Assembly: GCA_963723595.1 (NCBI GenBank)
Contig: CAVRRQ010000010.1
Location: forward strand, 124,001 to 188,000
Source: RYN-230 sp963723595
GTDB lineage: Bacteria > Actinomycetota > Actinomycetes > Streptosporangiales > Streptosporangiaceae
Reading direction: 5' to 3'
Length of the DNA stretch: 64,000 bases
Both the position numbers and the translations under genes were made by a program. The notes below the pieces were generated by a model, which was not told the origin of the DNA, did not search any database, and saw nothing but the letters and a program-made list of their open reading frames with translations. Position 1 is the stretch's first letter; every line of letters starts with the position of its first letter. Below are positions 18,250 through 26,648 of this stretch, one piece after another.

Positions 18250-18294
18250 TCATGACTTAGGTGCCGCTGGAACGGCACCTAAGCCATGATCACG
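18245..18294. other. Strong 22-bp stem-loop between BMC-P and BMC-H genes
   Basis: Arms 18245-18266 and 18273-18294 are complementary over 22 bases with one A/G change that still pairs as G-U in one transcript strand; loop CTGGAA. The left arm contains the BMC-P stop codon, and the BMC-H ribosome-binding site follows 12 bases after the right arm. No U-tract follows. It could be an attenuator or an RNA processing/stability element that raises yield of the major shell protein. Confidence 0.85.
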
Positions 18295-18317
18295 ACAGCC
18301 AGTAGAGGAGAGAGACA

Positions 18318-18599
18318 GTGGCGGACAACGCGATCGGGATGATCGAGACGAAGGGCTACGTGGCCGCGCTGGCGGCCGCGGACGCCATGGTCAAGGCGGC
18401 CAACGTGGCCATCGTCGGCCGCCAGGAAGTCGGCGACGGCCTGGTGTCGGTCACCATCGTGGGCGACGTCGGCGCGGTGAAGGCCGCCACCGAGGCGGGC
18501 GCGGAAACGGCCAGCACCGTGGGCGAGCTGATCTCGGTGCACGTCATCCCGCGGCCGCACGGGGAACTCGGCAAGCACTTCACCATCCGCAGCGAGTGA
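18318..18599 (+). CDS. Hexameric shell protein (BMC-H, PduA/EutM family)
   Basis: 93 residues from GTG 18318, preceded by GAGGAGAGAGACA. Canonical single BMC domain: AIGMIETKGYVAALAAADAM, VAIVGRQEVGDGLVSVTIVG, DVGAVKAATEAGAE and VHVIPRPHGEL. These proteins form the hexamer sheets of the facets with a central metabolite pore. The usual pore glycine/serine segment reads VGDG here, placing an aspartate where many homologues have G or S. Its stop overlaps the next start by 4 bases. Confidence 0.95.
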   Translation: MADNAIGMIETKGYVAALAAADAMVKAANVAIVGRQEVGDGLVSVTIVGDVGAVKAATEAGAETASTVGELISVHVIPRPHGELGKHFTIRSE

Positions 18600-19275
18600 G
18601 CGCGCCGCCTTCCGTCCGTCCGGGCGCGCCGCCGCTCGCCGAACTCCGGGTCCACCTGCTGGTCCGGGACCTGCAGCGGCAGTTCGCGGCGTACCTGGGC
18701 ACCCCCACCCGGGCCCGCGGCTACCCGCCCATGCAGGGTGAGCATTCGCTGATCGTCGAGGTGGCGCCCGCGCTGGCCATCGAGCGGGTCACCGACCTGG
18801 CCCTGCGCGCGGTACCGACGGTGGAGCCCGGCATCCTGTTCGTCGAGCGCCAGTTCGGCGTGCTGGAGGTACACGGGCCGGACCTGGCCGACGTGGAGCG
18901 GGCCGGGCAGGCCATCCTGGACGGGCTGCGCGCCAGCCCGTCTGACCAGTTGCGGCCGCGGATCCTGTTCTGCGACATCATCGAGGACATCACCGACCGG
19001 CAGGCGATCATCATCAACCGCAACCGCGGCGGCTCCATGATCATCCCGGGGGAAACGCTGCTGGTCTGCGAGGTCGACCCCGGCGCTGTTCGCGGCCCTC
19101 GCGGCCAACGAGGCGGAACGGACGGCGCCCGGCGTGACGCTGGTCGACGTGTCCATGATCGGGGTGGCCGGGCGGATCTACCTGAGCGGGCCCCGCGAGC
19201 AGGTCACCACGGCACGGGATGCGATCATGGCGGTCCTCGGCGGCGATCGAGGGCCGGGGCCACGAGGGCAGGTGA
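18596..19275 (+). CDS. Tandem-domain shell protein (BMC-T), second copy, frame broken
   Basis: About 225 residues. GTG 18596 overlaps the BMC-H stop. First domain: HSLIVEVAPALAIERVTDLAL and GILFVERQFGVLEVHGPD. Second domain: FCDIIEDITDRQAIIINRN, SMIIPGETLLVCEVDP, then after a frame change near 19080 ANEAERTAPGVTLVDVSMIG and GRIYLSGPREQV. A further shift in a G-run near 19250 would reach the stop at 19273-19275. Its order of parts matches the first BMC-T, with which it shares NRN(K/R).GSM and the closing G.(V/I)YLSG. Confidence 0.85.
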
Positions 19276-19281
19276 CGGCGG

Positions 19282-20286
19282 ATGAACGACGAGACCGGCA
19301 CGCACGACCTGTCCGGCGGCGGCGACGTGCTGGACCGGATCACCCGGTTCGCCGGGCGCGCGGCCCAGGCCGGCGGCTGCGGTCCCGGCTCCACCGTGCG
19401 GCTGCTCAACGTGTCGGAGAACGCCACCTACCTGGTGCAGGACCCCGGCGAGGGCCCGTCGGTCCTGCGGGTGCACCGGCTCGGGTACCACAGCGCGGCC
19501 GAGATCGAGTCCGAGCTGGCCTGGATGGACGCGCTGCGGGCCGAGGCCGGGGTGCGCACCCCGCGGGTCCTGCCGGGCCCGGGTGGCGGGCGGGTCATGA
19601 CCATGGCCGACGAGACGGGCCAGGAGCGGCACTGCGTCCGCTTCGAGTACCTGGCGGGCACCGAGCCCGCCGACGACGACGCCGCGCACTTCGCGGAGCT
19701 GGGCGAGATCACCGCCCGGATGCACGAGCACGCCCGGCAGTGGCAGCGGCCGCCCTGGTTCACCCGGTTCCACTGGGACTACGACGCCGCGTTCGGCGCG
19801 CGGGCCCGGTGGGGGCGCTGGCAGGACGGGATCGGGGTCGGGCCGGGTGAGCATGCGGTCCTGGGCCGCCTGGACCGCGCGCTCCGCGACCGGCTGGCCG
19901 CGTTCGGCGCCGGCCCGCAGCGCTACGGGCTGGTGCACGCGGACACCCGGCTGGCCAACCTGCTCGTGGACGGCGGCCGGGTCAGCGTCATCGACTTCGA
20001 CGACTCCGGCTTCAGCTGGTACCTGTACGACGTGGGCACGTCGGTGAGCTTCTTCGAGCACCAGCCGCACGTGCCCGAGCTGGTGGACAGCTGGCTGTCG
20101 GGCTACCGGCGGGTGACCGCCCTGCCGCCGGAGGACGAGGCGGAGATCTGGACCTTCATCATGTTCCGGCGGCTGCTGCTGGTCGCGTGGATCGGCTCGC
20201 ATCAGGGGGCCGACATCGCCCGGGAGCTGGGCGCCGCGTATACCCAGGACAGCTGCGCCCTGGCTGAGCGCTACCTCAGCCGCTGA
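19282..20286 (+). CDS. APH-fold kinase, probable 1-amino-2-propanol kinase
   Basis: 334 residues, intact. Aminoglycoside phosphotransferase/choline kinase fold: catalytic loop VHADTRLANLLVD (HxDxxxxN), then the metal-binding aspartates in VIDFDDSGF, with an N-terminal ATP-binding lobe. It sits 7 bases after the second BMC-T gene. A homologue in the mycobacterial aminoacetone compartment phosphorylates (S)-1-amino-2-propanol to feed the phospho-lyase. The context supports that role more than antibiotic resistance, which some members of this fold confer. Confidence 0.8.
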   Translation: MNDETGTHDLSGGGDVLDRITRFAGRAAQAGGCGPGSTVRLLNVSENATYLVQDPGEGPSVLRVHRLGYHSAAEIESELAWMDALRAEAGVRTPRVLPGPGGGRVMTMADETGQERHCVRFEYLAGTEPADDDAAHFAELGEITARMHEHARQWQRPPWFTRFHWDYDAAFGARARWGRWQDGIGVGPGEHAVLGRLDRALRDRLAAFGAGPQRYGLVHADTRLANLLVDGGRVSVIDFDDSGFSWYLYDVGTSVSFFEHQPHVPELVDSWLSGYRRVTALPPEDEAEIWTFIMFRRLLLVAWIGSHQGADIARELGAAYTQDSCALAERYLSR

Positions 20287-20304
20287 CACCTCAAGGAGCC
20301 ATAC

Positions 20305-21083
20305 GTGTTCACATCAATCGCGGGGCGGGCCGTCGTGGTCACCGGCGCCACCCGGGGCATCGGCAAGGGCATCGCCCGGGTGTTCGCGGGCAGCGGGGCA
20401 CGGGTCCTCATCGTCGGCCGGGACCAGGACGCGGCCACGGCGAGCCGTCGCGGAGACTGACCGCGGACGGCGCCGAGGTGTCCTACGTGCTGGCCGACGT
20501 CAGCGTCCGGGCGGACTGCGAGCGGATCGCCGCGACCGCGGCCGAGCGGCTGGGCGGCATCGACGTGCTGTGCGCCAACGCGGGGATCTTCCCGGACCGG
20601 CGGCTCGCGGACATGACCGACGAGGACCTGGACACCGTGCTCGGCACCAACCTGCGCGGCTGCATCCTGTCCGTCCAGGCCTGCCTGCCCGCCCTGCGGG
20701 AGTCCGCGCACGGCCGCGTCATCCTCACCTCCTCGATCACCGGGCCGATCACCGGGTTCGCCGGCTGGTCGCACTACGGCGCGAGCAAGGCCGGCCAGCT
20801 CGGCTTCATGCGCACCGCCGCCATCGAGCTGGCGCCGCACGCCATCACGGTCAACGCGGTGCTGCCCGGCAACGTCATCACCGAGGGCCTGGTGGACCTG
20901 GGCGAGGACTACATCAACGAGATGACGGCCAGCGTGCCGCTGCGCCGCCTCGGCACGGTGGACGAGATCGGCTACGCGGCGCTGTTCCTGGCCACCGACG
21001 AGGCCGCCTACATCACCGGGCAGACGATCGTCGTCGACGGCGGCCAGGTGCTGCCCGAATCCCTGGGCGCCATGGATGCCTAG
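20305..21083 (+). CDS. Short-chain dehydrogenase of the microcompartment operon, frame broken
   Basis: About 258 residues from GTG 20305 (AAGGAG upstream). Rossmann motif VTGATRGIGKGIA, then a one-base shift near 20447. The second part has the NAG motif (LCANAGIF), catalytic Ser region ILTSSITGPI, YGASKAG with the catalytic Tyr/Lys, and the C-terminal ITGQTIVVDGGQVLP. In the aminoacetone pathway a reductase of this family interconverts aminoacetone and 1-amino-2-propanol; that role is inferred. Its 3' end overlaps the regulator gene. Confidence 0.8.
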
Positions 21084-21904
21084 CGTGGACACCCCGGAGG
21101 ACGTGCGGCGGGTGCTGACCGAACGGATCTCGGCCGGGCACCTGCGGCCGGGCCAGCGGCTCGGCGCCGAGCGGGCGCTCGCGTCCGACCTGGGCGTCAG
21201 CCGGGCCACGCTCCGCCAGGCCCTGGCCGTGCTGGCCGAGACCGGTGTGGTCCGCCGGGTGCCGGGACGCGGCGGCGGCACCTTCGTCAGCCAGGACAAG
21301 ATCGAGCGGGACACGTCCCGGGTCGTCGGGGTGCCCGCCCTGCTGCGCAGCCAGGGCGTGGTGGCCGGGACCCGGGTGATCAGCGCCGGGCTGTCCGGCG
21401 CGGAGGAGGCGGCCGCCCGGGCGCTCGGCATCCGGCGCGGGGACCTGCGTGATCGACCTGGTCCGGATCCGGCTCGCGGACGGCAGCCCCATCTCGGTGG
21501 AGCGCGTCATGCTGCCCGCCGACCGTTTCCCGGGGCTGCTGGAGCTTCCGCTGGGCGGCTCGGTGTACGAGCTGCTCGACGAGCACTTCGGCACCCGTCC
21601 GGGCGAGGCCGTCGAGCGGATCGAGGTGGTGGCCGCGTCGCAGGACGAGGCGCTGGTCCTGGACGTGCCCGCGGGCTCTCCGCTGCTCGCCATCACCCGG
21701 ACCACCACCGACACCGGCGGCGTGCCGTTCGAGTTCTCCCACGACCTGTTCCGCGGCGACCGGATCCGCATCACGGTGCGCACCCCGGGCCAGCGGGCTC
21801 CCGGGGAGAGCGCGCTCGGGCCCGGCGCGCCGGGGGAGGCCCCGCCCCGCACCGAGGCGCCCTCCGGCCGGGTCATCGAGCTGCGCCCGCAGACCGCGAT
21901 CTGA
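21076..21904 (+). CDS. GntR/UTRA regulator of the microcompartment operon, frame broken
   Basis: About 276 residues. Winged helix: RRVLTERISAGHLRPGQRLG, then ALASDLGVSRATLRQALAVL and GRGGGTFVS. After a one-base shift near 21447 the UTRA domain follows (DLVRIRLADGSPISVERVML, PVERIEVV-like strand, LLAITRTTTDTGGVPFEFS). The start ATG 21076 overlaps the dehydrogenase end; GTG 21085 is an alternative. Likely the sensor that represses the operon through the TGGTC dyad at 13638-13652 until a substrate or phospho-intermediate binds. Confidence 0.8.
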
Positions 21905-21922
21905 GCCCGCCCCGGTCCGCCG

Positions 21923-21969
21923 GGAGATCCGACTAGCCGTTCCGTCCAGGAGATCCGCCCGGAGATCCG
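21923..21969 (+). repeat. Triplicated GGAGATCCG in the leader of the dehydratase genes
   Basis: GGAGATCCG occurs at 21923-21931, 21949-21957 and 21961-21969, in the 84-base gap between the GntR gene and the dehydratase start. It could be a binding array or an RNA feature; it does not look like the conserved core of a cobalamin riboswitch. Confidence 0.5.
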
Positions 21970-21988
21970 TCCACGAGAGGAGCCCGCG

Positions 21989-24246
21989 ATGACCGTGCCA
22001 GGGCCGCAGCAGCCGGTAGGCCGGATCCGGTTCATGGACCAGCAGCGGGTCAACCTCGACGGGTTCGCGGTCGAGGACCCCGACCTCGGCCTGGTCGCGC
22101 TGCGCTCCCCGCACGACCCCGAGCCCGGGCTGGTGATCTCCGGCGGCCGGGTGGTGGAGCTGGACGGCGTCGCGGAGCAGGACTTCGACTCCCTCGACGC
22201 CTACATCGCCCGGCACGGCCTGGACCTGGCCGTCGCCGCCGAGGTGATGGCCCTGCCGGACACCGAGCTAGCCCGGCTCGCGGTCCGCCCGGACGTGCCC
22301 CGGGCCGAGGTCATCCGGCTGTGCGCGGGCGCCACGCCCGCCAAGCTGGCCCGGGTGCTGGCCCTGCTGCGGCCCGCCGAGCTGATGATGGCCATGACCA
22401 AGCTGCGCGGCCGGCGTACCCCCAGCAACCAGGCGCACGTCACCAACCGGCTGGACGACCCGCTGCTGCTCGCCGCCGACTCGGCCACGGCGGCCGCGTT
22501 CGGTTTCCGGGAGATCGAGACCACGGTCCCGGTCCTCGCGGACGCGCCCAGCAACGCGGTGGCCTGCCTCGTCGGCGCTGCGGTCGGATCGCAGGGCGTG
22601 CTCATCCAGTGCTCGGTCGAGGAGGCGCTGGAACTCGAGCTGGGCATGCGCGGGCTGACGTCCTACGCCGAGACCGTGTCGCTCGTACGGCACCGAGCCG
22701 GTGTTCACCGACGGGGACGACACCCCCTGGTCCAAGGCCTTCCTGACCTCCGCGTACGCCTCCCGCGGGATGAAGATGCGGGTGTCCTCCGGGGCGGGCG
22801 CCGAGGTGCTGATGGCGGGGGCCGAGGGCAAGTCCATGCTCTACCTGGAGGCCCGCTGCATCGCGCTGGCCCGCGCGATCGGCGCCCAGGGCGTGCAGAA
22901 CGGCGGCATCGACGGGGCGAGCGTGGCCGGGTCGGTGCCCTGCGGGCTGCGCGAGCTGATGGCCGAGAACGTCATGGTCATGATGCGGAACCTGGAGTCC
23001 TGCTCCGGCAACGACGCGCTGATGAGCGAGTCGGACATGCGCCGCACCTCCCGGACGCTGCCCATCGTGCTGGCCGGCTCGGACTTCGTGTTCAGCGGGT
23101 TCGGCAGCATCCAGCGCTACGACAACATGTTCGGCCCGAGCAACTTCAACGCCGAGGACATCGACGATTTCCTGGCCATGCAGCGCGACTGGGGGGTGGA
23201 CGGCGGGCTGCGCACCGTGCCGGCCGGCGAGATCGGCGAGCTGCGCCGCTACGCCGCCCAGGCCTGCCGGGCCGTGTACCAGCACCTCGGGCTGGCCGAC
23301 TTCACCGACGACCACCTGGAACGCGCGGTCGACGCGGCCGGGTCCAAGGACCTGGGGGAGACCGACACGCTGGCCGTGCTCAGCGCGGCCCACGCCATCC
23401 GCGAGGGCGGCCTCACCGTGGTGGACATCGTGGCGGCGCTCGACGAGACCGGCTACGAGGCCGAGGCGGAGGCCATCATGGACATGACCCGGGCCCGGCT
23501 CTCCGGCGACTACCTGCAGACCGCCGCGATCTTCGACGAGGAGCTGCGGGTCCTGTCCCTGGTCACCGACCCGAACGACTACGCCGGCCCGGGTACCGGG
23601 TACGAGCCGCCGCCGCCCCGGCAGGCCGAGATCGACGAGATCCGGCAGGCCCGCGGGGTCGACGACCTGCGCGCCGAGCAGGCCTCGGCCGCGGAGCTGC
23701 TGCTCGGCCCCGGCCGGCCCGGCCCTGGCCGGGCAGGACCCGCGGGACGTGGTGATCGGCGTGTCCCCCGCGGTGGGCCGGGACGTCTGGCGTTCGCTGT
23801 CCGGGCTGACCGTGCCCGAGGTGCTGGGCGAGCTGCTGGCCGGGCTGGAGGAGGAAGGCTGCGCAGGCCGGGTGGTCCGGTTCAACGACACCGTGGATCT
23901 GGGCCGGATCGGCCTGGCCGCCGCCCGGCTGGCGGGCTCGGGGATCGGCATCGGCCTGCAGGGCAAGGGCACCGCGCTCATCCACCGCCGGGACCTCGCG
24001 CCGCTGGCCAACCTGGAGCTGTACTCGGTGGCCCCCGCCGTCACCCGCGAGCTGTACCGGCTGCTCGGCGCCAACGCGGCCCGGCACGCCAAGGGCGCCA
24101 CCCCCGACCCGGCCCGCAACCCGTACAACGACGAGGCCATCGAGGCCCGCTACCACACCACGGTGATCGCGCTGATGGCCCTGGAACGGGCCTGGGTGCG
24201 GCCCGGGGAACCGGCCGAGCAGCTGTCCGCGGAGGGGTTGCAGTGA
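21989..24246 (+). CDS. pduCD: B12-dependent propanediol dehydratase, large and medium subunits fused (PduC-PduD)
   Basis: ATG 21989 follows GAGAGGAG. The PduC part starts RVNLDGFAVEDPDLGL and carries MMAMTKLRGRRTPSNQAHVT, EPVFTDGDDTPWSKAF, SMLYLEARCIALARAIGAQG, YDNMFGPSNFN, GSKDLGETD and NDYAGPGTGYE. With no stop between, the PduD part follows (DPRDVVIGVSPAVGRDVW, GSGIGIGLQGKGTALIHRRD, LSAEGLQ at the end). Two one-base shifts, near 22692 and 23715, break the frame. About 751 residues in total. It converts 1,2-propanediol to propionaldehyde (or glycerol to 3-hydroxypropionaldehyde) by an adenosylcobalamin radical mechanism. A fused CD form is expected in actinobacteria. The stop overlaps the next start by 4 bases. 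Confidence 0.9.
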
Positions 24247-24626
24247 CCGGGGTGCGCGCGGAGCAGCCGGGCGTGCGGGCGCTGTCGGGCCGGCCGGTCG
24301 GCGAGCTGACCCTGGAGGCCGTCCGGCGCGGCGAGGTCAGCCTGCCCGACCTGCGCATCCATCCCGCAACCCTGGAGCATCAGGCCGAGGTGGCGCTGGA
24401 GCACGGCAACCCGCAGCTGGCCGAGAACCTGCGCCGCGCCGCCGAGCTGACCGGGCTGGGCGACGACGAGGTGCTGGCCATCTACGAAGCGCTGCGGCCG
24501 GGCCGCTCCACCGCCGCCCAGCTCACCGCGCTGGCCGCCTCCCTCGCGGCCCGGGGCCTGCCCCGCTGCGCCGCCCTCCTCACCGAGGCCGCCGAAATCT
24601 ACGCCCGCCGCGGCCTCACCGCATGA
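24243..24626 (+). CDS. pduE: Propanediol dehydratase small subunit (PduE)
   Basis: 127 residues, intact, from GTG 24243. Family features: SGRPVGELTLEAVRRGEVSL, DLRIHPATLEHQAEVA, PQLAENLRRAAEL and IYEALRPGRSTAAQL, ending EAAEIYARRG. The small subunit completes the (alpha beta gamma)2 dehydratase with the fused large/medium protein encoded just upstream. Confidence 0.92.
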   Translation: MTGVRAEQPGVRALSGRPVGELTLEAVRRGEVSLPDLRIHPATLEHQAEVALEHGNPQLAENLRRAAELTGLGDDEVLAIYEALRPGRSTAAQLTALAASLAARGLPRCAALLTEAAEIYARRGLTA

Positions 24627-24646
24627 CCCGTCACGCAGCCCCGGTT

Positions 24647-24692
24647 AGCGCGGTGCTTTTCGTGTGCCCCGGCACACAAAAAGCACCGCGCT
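24647..24692. other. Long stem-loop between PduE and reactivase genes
   Basis: Left arm from 24647 (AGCGCGGTGCTTTT...) pairs with the right arm ending at 24692 over about 21 bases with one mismatch; tetraloop CCCG. It fills the 67-base gap between the small-subunit stop and the reactivase start, whose ATG 24694 lies at the foot of the stem. Either a partial terminator or an element limiting reactivase translation. Confidence 0.8.
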
Positions 24693-24693
24693 C

Positions 24694-26528
24694 ATGGGGG
24701 TGGCCCCAGTGAGCGTGGTGGCGGGGGTGGATATCGGGAACGCGACGACTGAGGTCGTGGTGCTGGACGGGGCGCGGCTGCTGGGCGCGGACCGGCTGCC
24801 CACCCGGGGGCGCAAGGGATCGGCCGACTCGCTGCGCGGCGCCGCCGCGCTGGTCCGCCGGATCGAGCGGCGGCTGGGCACGACGGTCGCCGAGGCCCGG
24901 ATCGCGCCGCTGCGGGCGGTGGGCACCGCGACGCTGACCATCCCGGCCGCCGTCCCGGCCACCGGCCGCCTGCGCGTGCTGGCCGCCGGGGTCGCCACGC
25001 CCGGCGGCGGCGGCACCTGCGTGGGCACGCCTCTCTGGCTGGACGGGGAGCGGCCGGGCGGGGAGCGGCCGGGCGGCGGAGCGCCCGCACCGGCGGCGCG
25101 GGTCGCCCTGGTGCCGGCCAGCCTCGGCTACGTGGCGGCCGCCCGGCAGCTCCGCGGCCTGCTCGACGGACGGGATCCCGCTCGGGGCGGTCCTGGCCGG
25201 GAGCGACGAGGGCGTGCTCATCGCCAACCGGCTCGAGGCGCCCCGGTCCCCGTCATCGACCAGGTCGACGTGGCCGCGGCCGCGCGCCTGCGCCCGGCTG
25301 GCCGTGGAGGTCCGGCGGCCGGGCCAGCCGCTGACCCTGCTGACCGACCCCGTCGCCCTGGCCGCCGCGCTGCGGCTGGGCGAGGCGAGGCCGGGGACGC
25401 GGCGACCGTGAGCCGCGCCCTGCTCGACTACGGCAACGCGGTGATCGGCCTGGCCTCCGGGGCGGAGCCCGGGCCGCGCGCTGCCGTGCCGCCCCGGGCC
25501 TGGCCGCACCAGGTCTGGCCGCACCAGGCCTGGCCGAGCCGGGCTGCCGCCCCGGGTCCGGGCGAGCCGTGGGTGGTGGCGCACGGCCGCCGGATCGGCC
25601 TGCGGGCCGCCTGCGCCGAGCTGGCGGGCTGGCCGGTCGGCAGCCGTCACCGCGCTCGGCACCCCGGACGGCGAGACCGGCCTGGACGACCTGTTCGCGG
25701 TGGATCTGGCCGCCGCGGCGGACAGCGCCACCGCCCGGCGGGGCAGCGTGGGCCGGGCCGCGCTGGTCTCGTCGCTGCACCGGCTCACCCCCGGCGACGG
25801 CCACGCCGCTGTGCTCGCTGACCTGCTCGGCTGCCCCGTGCGCTGCGTGCTGAGCGAGCCCGCCGCGGCCCGGCTGGGCGCCTGCACCACGCCGGGCGCC
25901 CGGCCCGACGCCGTCGTGGTCGACGTGGGCGCGGGCACCATCGACGTCATCGCCCCGGACGGGGAGGTGGTCGCGGCGGGCGCCGGGGAACTGCTCACCG
26001 TCGCGGTCGCGGAGACCCTGGGCGTGCCCCGCGCCGCGGCCGACTGGGTGAAGCGGGGCCCGTGCGTCCGGCTCGACGGGAGCCAGCGGTTCGAGGCCGA
26101 GGACGGCAGCCGCGGGTTCCTGGACGGCCCCGCCGACCCGGCCGCCGCCGGGCATGCTCGCCGCCCCCGGCCCCGCCGGCTGGCTGCCGTTCGACCGGCG
26201 GCACAGCCCGGCCGAGTGGCGGGCGCATCCGGCTCCGGCTGAAGGAGGCGGTGTTCGCGGCCAACCTGGCCCGCGCGCTGCGCACCCTGGACGCTCGCGG
26301 CGCCCGGACGCTCGGCCGCGACCTGGGCCAGGTGCTGATCGTCGGCGGCCCGGCCGGGGACGACGAGCTGCTCGGGGTGCTGCTGCGCACGCTTCCCGAG
26401 GGTGTCACCGCCGGGCGGGGCAACGTCGGCGGCACCCTGGCCGGGCCGTCCGCCGGGCACCGGCACGCCGCCGCCCTCGGCCTGGCCCTGGCCCCGGCCG
26501 GCAGTTACGCGAAGGCTCGCGCGAAAAG
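24694..26528 (+). CDS. pduG: Diol dehydratase reactivase large subunit (PduG/DdrA), heavily frame broken
   Basis: Actin-like ATPase opening VVAGVDIGNATTEVVVLDG, then MGTATLTIP-like strand, ATVSRALLDYGNAVIGLA, GHAAVLADLLGCPVRCVLSE, DAVVVDVGAGTIDVIAPDG, LKEAVFAANLARALRTLD, QVLIVGGPAGDDELLG and GHRHAAALGLALAP. About 610 residues, the normal size. It swaps damaged B12 out of the dehydratase using ATP. At least six frame changes (near 25170, 25245, 25300, 25395, 25650, 26150-26240) and no stop in any frame before the hairpin at 26591, so the end is set where homology fades. A proline/tryptophan repeat (WPHQ) near 25500 looks inserted. The partner small subunit (PduH) is not found in the window. 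Confidence 0.75.
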
Positions 26529-26590
26529 CTCACGCGAACCTGGATCGGGAGCTCTTCATCCGCGCGCCCGGGTGCTTCTCGCGTCCTGGT

Positions 26591-26631
26591 GGACGGCGGC
26601 CGCGGACGCTCACTCGCCGCGGCCGCCGTCC
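26591..26631. terminator. Bidirectional terminator ending the microcompartment operon
   Basis: Perfect 15-bp arms (GGACGGCGGCCGCGG and complement) around an 11-base loop, between the reactivase gene and the convergent discoidin/GH64 gene. Confidence 0.8.
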
Positions 26632-26648
26632 CGATCATGGGCGCCGGC

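Noticed and set aside
19282..20286. Aminoglycoside resistance gene
   Set aside because: The fold is that of APH kinases, but the gene is embedded in a BMC operon whose known relatives use it on an amino alcohol.
21905..21988. Cobalamin riboswitch upstream of the B12-dependent dehydratase
   Set aside because: The gap is 84 bases and lacks a B12-box-like core; too short for the aptamer.
22650..23760. Programmed frameshifting in the dehydratase gene
   Set aside because: No slippery heptamer with downstream structure was seen, and similar one-base breaks occur across unrelated genes.
26528..26648. A PduH (reactivase small subunit) gene after PduG
   Set aside because: Only ~120 bases with a terminator remain before the convergent gene; no PduH motif in any frame.
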